Source of the DNA: Nitrososphaeria archaeon
GTDB taxonomy: Archaea > Thermoproteota > Nitrososphaeria > Conexivisphaerales > UBA164
Assembly (NCBI GenBank): GCA_029775955.1
Contig: JARVJW010000011.1
Location: 1 to 5,230 of the forward strand
Direction: 5' to 3'
DNA: 5,230 bases
Shown: positions 1 through 5,230 of the stretch, piece by piece
Numbering within the stretch: the first letter of the stretch is position 1
How the letters are laid out: each line of letters starts with the position of its first letter
The notes under the pieces: generated by a model
Database searches by the model: none
What the model saw: the letters and a program-made list of their open reading frames with translations, nothing else
Told to the model about the DNA's origin: nothing
Position numbers and translations under genes: made by a program

Positions 1-1
1 G

Positions 2-442
2 AAGTTCATCAAGCTGCACATAATGGCCGATAGGAAGGGCAAGGTGGTCGGGTTCAGGGTCACCTCTGAAAGGACCGGCGACACCAAGTTCGTGCCCCTC
101 GTAAAGGATACAGTAAGGAAGAAGGGGGACGTAACGAAGGCCTACGCCGCCCACGACTCAAAGAAGAACTTCAACCTGCTTGAACGGCTGGGCATAGAGC
201 CAGCCATAAACCTGAGGGAGAACGTTTTAGCAAACACAGCACTATGCTAGGAAGCAGGAGGTCCTGCTCCAGCACAGGCTAGGACGTGAGGGATGGAAGC
301 GGGCTAAGGAGTACTGTGGCTGGTGGAGATATTCTTCTCGGCGTTCAAGAGGGTCATGGGTGACAGCGTAAGCTCTAGACGATTTCAGAAGGCTGAGCTG
401 TCGCTAAAGGTGTTACTGTACAGCAAGTTTCAGTCCATGTAG
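2..442 (+). pseudogene. IS5/IS4-type DDE transposase, 3' part, frameshifted
   Basis: This is the C-terminal part of a cut-and-paste (DDE, RNase H-fold) transposase; the gene begins before the window. Frame 2 reads KFIKLHIMADRKGKVVGF and runs to about base 244, ending in a stop at 248. The reading then continues in frame 3 (ARKQEVLLQHRLGREGWKRA, 246 to about 317) and returns to frame 2 as VEIFFSAFKRVMG, ending at the TAG at 440-442. The Glu of VEIFFSAFKR sits where this family carries its third catalytic acid. The two shifts cancel, so they look like single-base gain and loss in an old copy rather than separate genes. The stretch KAYAAHDSKKNFN resembles the usual DGAYDSKKNF motif but appears to lack the DG, so the second catalytic Asp may be gone. 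The DNA is GC-rich compared with the middle of the window. The exact IS family is not certain. An inactive gene is very likely unless the shifts are sequencing errors. Confidence 0.88.
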
Positions 443-756
443 GGAAGGAAGGAACTCGCCTGCTGGACCCGCCCTACGGAGGGGAATTGCATTAACAGGA
501 GTTGAGCTACAAGCTACTGTTCACACAGATGACCAACAAGTTTTGAAAGTAATTGATACGATATATTTATGTTTGATGCCTTTTGGTACGGAGTACCATT
601 TTCCTCCAGATAGAAGCTAAAACACATAATAAATCATTCTTGATTGGTTTATTAACAGTACCTCCGCAAATAGTGTTTTACTTCTAACTAGATAAGCTTT
701 GTATGAAAAACGTGCTAAACTAAAAAATGCAAGGTTTAACCATTTAGCTCCAGCTA
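443..756. other. intergenic, no recognised gene
   Basis: This stretch follows the broken transposase. GC-rich sequence continues to about 540 and then turns AT-rich, so the right end of the insertion sequence probably lies in 443-545, but I could not identify a terminal inverted repeat because its left partner is outside the window. A small hairpin (CCCT ACGG AGGG) lies at 472-483, and a perfect 6-base stem with a 3-base loop (TGGTAC GGA GTACCA) at 584-598. Frame 3 on the plus strand stays open to a TAA at 618-620 (it includes TGVELQATVHTDDQQVLKV) but has no ATG start and matches nothing I recognise. On the minus strand an open stretch at about 612-752 (includes GAKWLNLAFFSLARF) may be the far tail of the next relic. 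Confidence 0.5.
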
Positions 757-1308
757 AGCCCCATCGTACACTGCCATTTGGTTGTGGGTCCTTCCCTTAT
801 CGCCTTTCAACTGCACGCCTGAATTCATATGCATTCTCATGCCGTGATTTCTGGGACAAGCATTGTACAGATTATTGCAAGTAAACAACCCTTACAACAA
901 AATTCCTGTTTGATGGCCTCAAACCCATATTCTCTACATCTTGCCCCACCTGTACTCCTCAGGGATTGCACTTATCATTTGTTCAGCATTATCAAAATTT
1001 TGTAGCAAATGCCATATACTTGTCCTCATGCTTGTCTTCATTCTTGCAATTCATCTTTGATGTAATCAATTACAGCGACAGCTCACTATCCCTATATTGC
1101 CTTATGACTCTTCCAGCAACTTTCAATGGTGAAGAACCCTCTGCCCATGAGGAACAACAGAGGCTTAAGCAATTACACATTGAGCCTAGTAACTGGAAAG
1201 CGTAAAGGCCTTGCCAACAACGCTTATCGTAGCAAAGTTTGTCAGCGTTTATCTTGCCCCTAGTAACATCTATGTCGATCTTGCCATGTCTCTGTGCAGT
1301 TCCGCCAT
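757..1308 (-). pseudogene. decayed ISH3/IS4-like DDE transposase relic
   Basis: Reading the minus strand, fragments of one transposase appear in the right order but in changing frames: HGKIDIDVTRGKINADK (1238-1288), FATISVVGKAFTLSS (about 1192-1236), PVTRLNV (about 1176-1196), LLKPLLFLMGRGFFTIE (1122-1172), VIDYIKDELQE, DKYMAFATKF, then NFDNAEQMISAIPEEYRWGK (about 935-1000) and VENMGLRPSNRNFVVRVVYL (about 885-937). This order matches the DDE core of ISH3/IS4-like archaeal transposases: the YATISVV strand, LLxDRGFFT with the second catalytic Asp, and IPEEYRxRWGxE with the catalytic Glu. Here the middle Asp is Gly (LMGRGFF) and the RWGxE box is scrambled. The usual N-terminal 100 or more residues are absent. 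At least five frame changes and several stops mean it cannot encode a working enzyme. Family placement is from memory of motifs. The low-coordinate boundary is uncertain and may extend to about 612. Confidence 0.68.
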
Positions 1309-1310
1309 GC

Positions 1311-1318
1311 TATAAAAA
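1311..1318 (-). promoter_or_regulatory. TATA-like box of the decayed transposase
   Basis: The minus strand reads TTTTTATA here. Its centre is about 27 bases before the ATG at 1287-1285, the spacing expected for a leaderless archaeal transcript. This ATG opens only a six-codon frame (M A R S T stop), consistent with the frameshifted state of the gene. The surrounding 50 bases resemble those before the second relic at 3133-3184. Confidence 0.35.
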
Positions 1319-1340
1319 GCGAAGTTAAAAATTCGTCCTT

Positions 1341-1430
1341 TCATACATATAGCGCGGCTAACCGGCGTGCCCATGCATGACGGTGTGGGGACCCCATCTG
1401 TGGAATTTTGTCCCACAGCCATTCGACCAT
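1341..1430 (-). other. GC-rich hairpin-forming segment with a 29-codon open frame
   Basis: This is a GC-rich island between AT-rich flanks. It contains TGGGGACCCCA (1386-1396), CATGCATG (1372-1379) and a stem CTGTGG/CCACAG (1398-1403 with 1413-1418). On the minus strand an ATG at 1430 opens a 29-residue frame, starting MVEWLWDKIPQMG and ending in RRLAALYV, with a stop at 1343-1341. The peptide is rich in Trp, Arg and Leu and looks more protein-like than the other frames, but I do not recognise it. It could be the start of a gene cut off by transposon decay, part of an insertion-sequence end, or a structured non-coding RNA. None of these is proven. Confidence 0.3.
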
Positions 1431-1477
1431 GAATCTAATAAATAAAATATAGACTATCAGGTCAACTTTTGCAACAC

Positions 1478-1504
1478 AATATTTAGAGATGAAACCTTAA
1501 ATAT
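1478..1504 (+). promoter_or_regulatory. promoter region of the MBL-fold hydrolase
   Basis: Two TATA-like elements precede the gene: AATATTTAG at 1479-1487 and CTTAAATAT at 1496-1504, the latter preceded by a purine-rich GAAAC that could serve as BRE. With the usual TATA-to-start spacing of about 26 bases, the second would place transcription at about 1527, exactly on the second in-frame ATG. The first would give a short leader before the ATG at 1518. No Shine-Dalgarno-like GGAGG is present. Confidence 0.45.
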
Positions 1505-1517
1505 CATCAAAAGCGAA

Positions 1518-2138
1518 ATGAATGGCATGCAGTTAAATGATAATATATACAGGATCGACGGTACGAACGGAAACGTTTATGTCATTATTGCTGGGGAAAA
1601 CATAATACAGGTCGACTCAGGAATGAAGGGTCAATTTGGTAAAATCAGGGACTTTTATGACAAAATGAAGGTCAGGCCATCAATCGTGATAATAACGCAC
1701 TCTCATATGGATCACATAGGCGCACTGGCAGAAGTTCATGACCGATTTTCTCCGAGGATATATGCCCACAAAAAGGAGATACCGGTTATTAGAGGAGAAA
1801 GGGGAATGTATGCCAAGTCAGCTACGATCAGGTTAGTAGGCATGGTTTTAAAGGCAAAACCAGTAAAGGAAGTGGCAGACATAGCTGAGATAAATATGGA
1901 AGGGATAGAAACTGTTGAAACACCGGGTCATACACCTGGAAGCATAACTGTTGTCTACACGCGCGACAATGAAAAGTACGCTTTTGTGGGTGATGCGGCA
2001 TTTGAGGAGAATGGCGGGTTGCACATTAATGAAAGGTTCTCGCTCGACGTTGAGACTGCAAAGAAATCGCTTGAAAAAATAATTGCAATGAAGCCGGTTA
2101 CTGTGCTGCCTGGACATGGCAATCCTATTAAACTGTAG
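1518..2138 (+). CDS. metallo-beta-lactamase-fold (glyoxalase II-like) hydrolase
   Basis: This is an intact 206-residue single-domain MBL-fold metallohydrolase, probably cytoplasmic, with no signal peptide or membrane segment. All five family motifs are in place: Asp33 (QVDSG), the metal-binding HSHMDH with His61, His63, Asp65 and His66, His138 in TPGHTPGS, the bridging Asp159 in FVGDA, and His200 in LPGHG. A two-metal active site is therefore expected. The compact length and the THSHMDH and HTPGS forms resemble archaeal glyoxalase II-like or general MBL proteins rather than the longer RNase (beta-CASP) or flavodiiron members. The substrate cannot be told from sequence: thioesters, lactones and phosphodiesters are all possible. 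The ATG at 1527 (Met4) is an attractive alternative start, because MQLNDNIYRIDG matches the usual N-terminus and a TATA element is well placed for a leaderless transcript. The gene stands alone between two transposase relics. Confidence 0.95.
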   Translation: MNGMQLNDNIYRIDGTNGNVYVIIAGENIIQVDSGMKGQFGKIRDFYDKMKVRPSIVIITHSHMDHIGALAEVHDRFSPRIYAHKKEIPVIRGERGMYAKSATIRLVGMVLKAKPVKEVADIAEINMEGIETVETPGHTPGSITVVYTRDNEKYAFVGDAAFEENGGLHINERFSLDVETAKKSLEKIIAMKPVTVLPGHGNPIKL

Positions 2139-2408
2139 TAAGTATACGAGATTTAATTGAAAATTTGCAATGTGTGTTACGCGCTACAGTACAATGATAA
2201 TAAAAGAAAAAAATAGTTTGGAAAACAGAGCATTTATTTGAGCTAAAATTTATATTCTCATTAGATCTCTGATAACCTGAAGTTCCACGTTATGCCCCCT
2301 GTGTATCCAAAGAAGATAAGATATAATACATTGACCTTTCCTATTTTCTAGGTGATGTAGGTAATAGGTTTTTTAGCTCTTTGGGTATGGTACACTATTC
2401 TTGTATGG
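2139..2408. other. intergenic, no recognised gene
   Basis: This AT-rich spacer lies between the convergent 3' ends of the hydrolase and the second transposase relic. I see no coding signal on either strand, no strong hairpin and no clear oligo-T terminator on the plus strand directly after the hydrolase. The far end of the second insertion sequence should lie in the right part of this region, but I could not pair a terminal repeat with anything near 3150-3240. Confidence 0.5.
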
Positions 2409-3132
2409 TTACCTATCAAAGTTGAATAGATTGTGCCATAAACCGGTGCAGAGTATTCAATTCTGTCATCACGCCTCTGGGCAATGCCCAACATTTTCTT
2501 GTCTGCAGCAAAGCCTCGGAATTGCTTCTCTGATGATATTGTTCATGGTATTCCATCGTGTTAGTTACAAACTCTTTCATAGTGTCCCACTTCTGGGGAC
2601 CATTTAACATTAAATTTTGAATTATGCATACCTTCCCACCAAACATGTCAACATCCATGTGAGATAACCATTGCCCTGTCAAAGCCATTCCTTTCTGACT
2701 TGAACAAGATTTACACCCTTCAGGTCCATTATGGCAAACATGTAAGTAAAAAGCTGCCTTTTTTCTTATTGACCTTTGCCATATCCTTAAGCTTCTTAGC
2801 ATACGATAGTTGTTGGTCAGGGAGTAGCCTGTGCCGTCATGTATTAGATGCCGTGATTTCCTTGAACGCACGCAGGTTGTGAATAGCTATCATTACCTGA
2901 GTACAGCCACTTAATTGTTTTGCAGAAAATGCATTATTGTAAACATTGTCAACATATCCTGTTTGGCCAAGCTAATTGATCAAGAGAAGCTTGACCCCAT
3001 CCTAAAGAGGATGGCCTGCTTTATCTGGATTATGCTGACAGCTTCATGTACCATAGGACTGAGCGTTTCCATTGCTTCTCCGAAGTCCTCCAATCCCTTT
3101 TTTGGATTGCTCAGTTTGCTGATATAATCATT
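2409..3132 (-). pseudogene. DDE transposase relic, multiple frameshifts
   Basis: Read on the minus strand, this is a near full-length but broken transposase, unlike the one at 757-1308. The N-terminal part is a clean 50-residue stretch, NDYISKLSNPKKGLEDFGEA through FRMGSSFS, ending in a stop at 2982-2980. Next come RSRKSRHLIHDGTGYSLT (from 2871), with an Asp in the position of the first catalytic acid, then in other frames YAKKLKDMAKVNKKKG and FAIMDLKGVNLVQVRKEW. The C-terminal part reads WDTMKEFVTNTMEYHEQY then HQRSNSEA, with the likely catalytic Glu, shifts to FAADKKMLG, and finishes as GLWHNLFNFDR with a TAA at 2411-2409. The YHQRSNSEA box and the terminal LWHNLFN are typical of archaeal DDE transposases of the IS4/IS5 group, but I cannot name the family. 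At least four frame changes exclude a working product. A good TATA box remains in front. Confidence 0.8.
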
Positions 3133-3184
3133 GATCTATCGTCTCTGTGCAGCCTGCTATTTATATAAACCGAGAAGTTCGTTT
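3133..3184 (-). repeat. leader region shared with 1275-1338 (direct repeat)
   Basis: Reading the plus strand, both places show the same blocks in the same order: GATCT, the exact 12-mer GTCTCTGTGCAG (1288-1299 and 3141-3152), GCTAT, then CGAAGTT or CGAGAAGTT, then CGT. The two transposase relics therefore seem to share an upstream leader although their proteins differ. The blocks are separated by small gaps, so the match is partial. Confidence 0.45.
3162..3169 (-). promoter_or_regulatory. TATA box of the second transposase relic
   Basis: The minus strand reads TTTATATA, preceded by CGG and followed by AATAGC. It is a strong archaeal TATA-box match. Transcription would start near 3139, with an ATG at 3131 eight bases on. 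The reading frame from that ATG is short (stop after six codons); the coding stretch NDYISKL lies one frame over. Confidence 0.5.
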
Positions 3185-3204
3185 CTATATATTATAAATT
3201 ACAA

Positions 3205-3274
3205 ATAACGTTATGTTTTTTTTGTTATGGAAAATAATGTTAGAATAACATCCTAAGCCCTTATTGTGCAATAA
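3205..3274 (+). promoter_or_regulatory. cluster of inverted repeats upstream of the CLC gene
   Basis: Three perfect inverted repeats lie within 70 bases: ATAACGTTAT (3205-3214), ATGTTA GAA TAACAT (3237-3251) and TTATTG TG CAATAA (3261-3274). The first is followed by eight T residues (3216-3223), and another TGTTAT lies at 3223-3228. The first two repeats share the ATAAC/GTTAT half-site. The cluster is centred about 100 bases before the CLC start, which suits operator sites for a dimeric regulator. AT-rich DNA yields palindromes easily, so function is not shown. Confidence 0.35.
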
Positions 3275-3303
3275 TTTTAAATGTCATTAGACTAAAAACA
3301 TAA

Positions 3304-3317
3304 GCCTTTATTTACCT
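3304..3317 (+). promoter_or_regulatory. CLC gene promoter (TATA box)
   Basis: The sequence CCTTTATTTACC contains a TATA-like TTTATTTA centred about 28 bases before the ATG at 3339. That spacing fits a leaderless archaeal mRNA starting at or next to the ATG. No Shine-Dalgarno sequence is present before the start, which supports the leaderless reading. Confidence 0.5.
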
Positions 3318-3338
3318 ATAATTAATAACTATTATTTA

Positions 3339-5015
3339 ATGAGATGGTCAGAGCTTGACATAAAAGGCATTAAAAATTGGATTATTCCACTAATTATAGG
3401 GGCCATTGTTGGTCTAGCTGCATCATTAACATATGCTAGTGCCCTTTACGTTTGGTCAATATTTCATGTGGCTGTATATAGATTACCAAGATTAGTGTTT
3501 CCATTTATACTTCTCTCATTTCTTTTATCAGGTTTGCCCGTTAGGATGTTTCTTAAAAGACGCCCTAAGGATACTTTTGATTCAATTTTAGAATATTATC
3601 ATACAAGCCCAGATTCTTTAAATTTGAAAGAAACTTTAATGTACTCTATTTCCTCATTATCGTCATATATTTTTGGGTTGCCAGTAGGCCCAGAAGGGGC
3701 CGCTGCTGTTATGGGCGCTGGAATTTCTAACAAAATTAAATCTATATTTGGAACTTCAATTTCCTCACAAGCAATAATTTTGACCGGCTTAGCTGCCGGA
3801 TTTACGGCCATATTTAAAACCCCACTTAGTGGTTTTTTACTGGCACTAGAATTACCGTATAAAGGAGATCTTGAAAAAGAACCTTTTTTATCGGCCGCGC
3901 TTGCAACTGCAACCTCTTATTTAGTATCACTGGCATTAAATACGCCATCTATAATTTATATTCAAATTACTAAATTTCCATCCATAAATATAGTAGTGAT
4001 GCTAGTATCCCTTATTGTCGGAGCAATTATTGGTTTTATAAGTATTGGTTTTGTTAAACTGTACAAGGGACTTAATTATATTGCAAATTACTTAATGAAA
4101 AAGGCCAGTTTTCCCATACTGATTCTGATAGGGGGGTTGATGATCGGATTTATTGCTTATTTTGAACCTTATTCTATTGGACCTGGAATAGACCTGTTAA
4201 ACTTAACGCTTGCAGGAGGTATAGGCCTTTATGCTATAATGATAATTTTGATAGCTAGGGCGGGCACTGTTCTAATATCCTTCAACTTTGGATCAAGCGG
4301 CGGCTTTTTCTTACCATCAATAGAAATAGGTGCACTATTAGGTTACTTGATTGGCATGCTTTTCAATCCAACATATGCAATATATTATGCTTTATTGGGT
4401 ATGGCTGCAATGGCGGCCGGCGTAAATAAATTGGTTCTAGTTCCTGTAACATTTATTTTGGAAGTGGTTGGCGCCCAAATAGCTATTCCCGTTCTATTAG
4501 CATCAATTGCAAGTTACTTTATTTCAATGAATGCCGGTATATATGAGTACCAACCTAAAAACAAGTTAGATAAAGGAACTTTTGCACTTGAAAAATTCTA
4601 CATGAAGGCGGAAAAACAAAACCCAGATATTATACAAGCAATAAACGCTTTAGATATAATGCATCAAAACCCTATTTATATAGAACAAAGTAAAACAGTT
4701 AAAGACGCATACAACATATTAAAGTCCAAAGCTCTAAAAATATTGCCTGTAGTAGATGCAAACAGATTATTTGAAGGATTCATAAGTATAGATTATATTG
4801 CCAACTTGCCTAGCAGGACACTAACTATTGCAATTAATAATCTGGAAATTAGAAGGGGAATAACGGTTTTGGAAACAGAAAATCTTAAGAGCGTTATTGA
4901 AAAGATGCTAAAAGGAGAGACAGATCATTTATTTGTAATAGATAAAGGCGGTATTTTAAAGGGAGTAATAACAGAAATGGATATAATAAAATATATGATA
5001 AAATCAATTGCATAA
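3339..5015 (+). CDS. CLC-family chloride channel/transporter with C-terminal CBS pair
   Basis: This intact 558-residue membrane protein moves chloride or another anion across the cytoplasmic membrane, probably as a dimer. Hydrophobic helices run from about residue 14 to 396. Two CLC signatures are clear: GPEGA at 117-121, with Glu119 at the external gating-glutamate position (GREGP in E. coli ClcA), and GFFLP at 322-326 (GxFxP). FKTPLSGFLLALE at 159-171 matches FNAPLAGILFIIEE, which puts Leu172 at the internal proton-pathway glutamate. Tyr402 in GIYEYQ likely matches the pore tyrosine. The GSGIP signature is not recognisable near residues 75-85. Residues about 433-558 form two CBS domains (NPIYIEQSKTVKDAY and RRGITVLETENLKSVIEK begin their cores; VITEMDIIKYM closes the second), a Bateman module that in related proteins senses adenine nucleotides. 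The ATG suits a leaderless start. The gene ends in TAA TAA, is very AT-rich and has no operon partner in view. Channel versus exchanger is unresolved. Confidence 0.95.
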   Translation: MRWSELDIKGIKNWIIPLIIGAIVGLAASLTYASALYVWSIFHVAVYRLPRLVFPFILLSFLLSGLPVRMFLKRRPKDTFDSILEYYHTSPDSLNLKETLMYSISSLSSYIFGLPVGPEGAAAVMGAGISNKIKSIFGTSISSQAIILTGLAAGFTAIFKTPLSGFLLALELPYKGDLEKEPFLSAALATATSYLVSLALNTPSIIYIQITKFPSINIVVMLVSLIVGAIIGFISIGFVKLYKGLNYIANYLMKKASFPILILIGGLMIGFIAYFEPYSIGPGIDLLNLTLAGGIGLYAIMIILIARAGTVLISFNFGSSGGFFLPSIEIGALLGYLIGMLFNPTYAIYYALLGMAAMAAGVNKLVLVPVTFILEVVGAQIAIPVLLASIASYFISMNAGIYEYQPKNKLDKGTFALEKFYMKAEKQNPDIIQAINALDIMHQNPIYIEQSKTVKDAYNILKSKALKILPVVDANRLFEGFISIDYIANLPSRTLTIAINNLEIRRGITVLETENLKSVIEKMLKGETDHLFVIDKGGILKGVITEMDIIKYMIKSIA

Positions 5016-5083
5016 TAATTATATCACCATAACTAAAAGTGCATTTGCTGCAACGAACAAGAATGAAGGAGAATTTGTGTTAA
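5016..5083. other. spacer and putative insertion flank beside the TnpB element
   Basis: This AT-rich sequence lies between the CLC stop and the GC-rich transposon end. The composition step at about 5088 fits the boundary of an IS200/IS605-type element inserted downstream of the CLC gene. Read on the minus strand, bases 5083 to about 5068 directly follow the putative right-end motif TTCAC, so they would form the guide part of an omega RNA if one is made. Confidence 0.4.
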
Positions 5084-5179
5084 GTGAACTACCCCTCGCT
5101 ATCGCAAGGGGCTTCCAGCATAGGCTGGTTATGGGCTGGTTCACAGGCAGCCCCGGCTAAGGGCATGTAGCCCAAAGCC
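5084..5179 (-). ncRNA. putative omega RNA (reRNA) scaffold overlapping the tnpB 3' end
   Basis: On the minus strand the last 30 codons of tnpB and the bases just after them form four successive hairpins: GGCT/AGCC enclosing GGGC/GCCC (5155-5179), GGGCTG/CAGCCC with a 9-base loop (5133-5153), CCAGC/GCTGG with a 4-base loop (5115-5128), and CCCCTTGC/GCGAGGGG with loop GATA and one G-U pair (5092-5111). The motif TTCAC follows at 5088-5084. TnpB nucleases are known to use an RNA made from the 3' end of their own gene plus the right transposon end, with the guide taken from flanking DNA. The fold and position fit, but transcription is not shown and the 5' limit is a guess. Confidence 0.55.
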
Positions 5180-5230
5180 CTCTCAAATTTTTTAGCCATG
5201 TTGATGGCTCCGTTTAGGTCGGCGTTATAT
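5089..5230 (-). CDS. tnpB: TnpB (IS200/IS605-type RNA-guided nuclease), C-terminal end, partial
   Basis: Only the last 46 residues are in the window; the gene starts beyond the right edge. The translation begins YNADLNGAINMAKKF, which is the RuvC-III box of TnpB/Cas12 ancestors with its catalytic Asp (NADLNGA). In complete proteins this box directly follows the zinc ribbon, which is outside this window. The tail ends EPAHNQPMLEAPCDSEG with a TAG at 5091-5089. TnpB is an RNA-guided DNA nuclease carried by IS200/IS605 elements, where it helps keep the element at its donor site. The codons are much more GC-rich than those of the CLC gene next door, as expected for an inserted element. The visible part is in frame with an intact RuvC-III box, but whether the whole gene is intact, or accompanied by tnpA, cannot be seen. 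Confidence 0.92.
   Translation of the reverse strand, partial: YNADLNGAINMAKKFERALGYMPLAGAACEPAHNQPMLEAPCDSEG

Noticed and set aside
441..620. Open plus-strand frame ending at 618-620 as a real gene
   Set aside because: It has no ATG, begins inside the transposase end in another frame, and shows no known motif.
699..884. Plus-strand open frame of 61 codons
   Set aside because: It runs antisense to fragments of the decayed transposase, has no family features and no promoter, and is best seen as a shadow.
966..1205. Plus-strand open frame of 79 codons with a hydrophobic start
   Set aside because: It is the reverse strand of the recognisable transposase motifs RGFFTIE and AEQMISAIPEEYR, so it is a shadow.
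1351..1430. tRNA or other known structured RNA
   Set aside because: The stems do not form a cloverleaf, no T-loop GTTCRA motif is present, and no known RNA family is recognisable.
1848..2117. Minus-strand open frame inside the hydrolase gene
   Set aside because: It is fully antisense to the intact MBL gene and its translation has no recognisable domain.
2401..3127. Plus-strand open frames of 60-70 codons
   Set aside because: They lie opposite the second transposase relic, whose protein motifs are on the minus strand.
3205..3223. Inverted repeat followed by eight T residues as a transcription terminator
   Set aside because: There is no plus-strand gene just upstream to terminate, and the stem is AT-rich and short, so a regulatory or chance origin is more likely.
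3599..3811. Minus-strand open frame inside the CLC gene
   Set aside because: It is antisense to the conserved GPEGA region of the CLC protein and is a shadow.
1..5230. CRISPR array
   Set aside because: No regularly spaced repeats were found; the only longer repeats are single pairs 12-13 bases long and far apart.

Overview
The window looks like a piece of an archaeal chromosome. Candidate AT-rich TATA elements lie about 25-30 bases before start codons, the two intact genes lack clear Shine-Dalgarno leaders, and the transposon remnants are of types common in archaea. An acidophilic Thermoplasmatales relative is my best guess, but that is inference, not something the window proves. Base composition is patchy: the left edge (to about 540) and the right edge (from about 5089) are GC-rich insertion-sequence DNA, the middle is intermediate, and the chloride-channel gene is very AT-rich.

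Layout. Bases 2-442 hold the 3' part of a broken IS5/IS4-type DDE transposase with two compensating frameshifts. Bases 443-756 hold no recognisable gene. About 757-1308 (minus) is a badly decayed ISH3/IS4-like transposase relic. Bases 1309-1517 are intergenic and include a GC-rich, hairpin-forming stretch of unknown role. Bases 1518-2138 (plus) encode an intact metallo-beta-lactamase-fold hydrolase. Bases 2139-2408 are empty as far as I can see. About 2409-3132 (minus) is a second, different DDE transposase relic with several frameshifts. Bases 3133-3338 are an AT-rich regulatory region with a cluster of inverted repeats. Bases 3339-5015 (plus) encode an intact CLC-type chloride channel or transporter with a C-terminal pair of CBS domains. 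The right edge (5089-5230, minus) is the C-terminal end of an IS200/IS605-type TnpB nuclease gene, whose last codons fold into a run of four hairpins, as expected for an overlapping omega RNA (reRNA).

How it fits together. The two intact genes (hydrolase and CLC) each have their own promoter-like region, are separated by a transposase relic, and do not form an operon. The rest is an insertion-sequence graveyard at different stages of decay. I see no CRISPR array, tRNA, rRNA or defence cassette. The most notable signals are the TnpB 3' end with its RNA-like hairpin series, the unusual CLC signature residues, and the operator-like repeats before the CLC gene.
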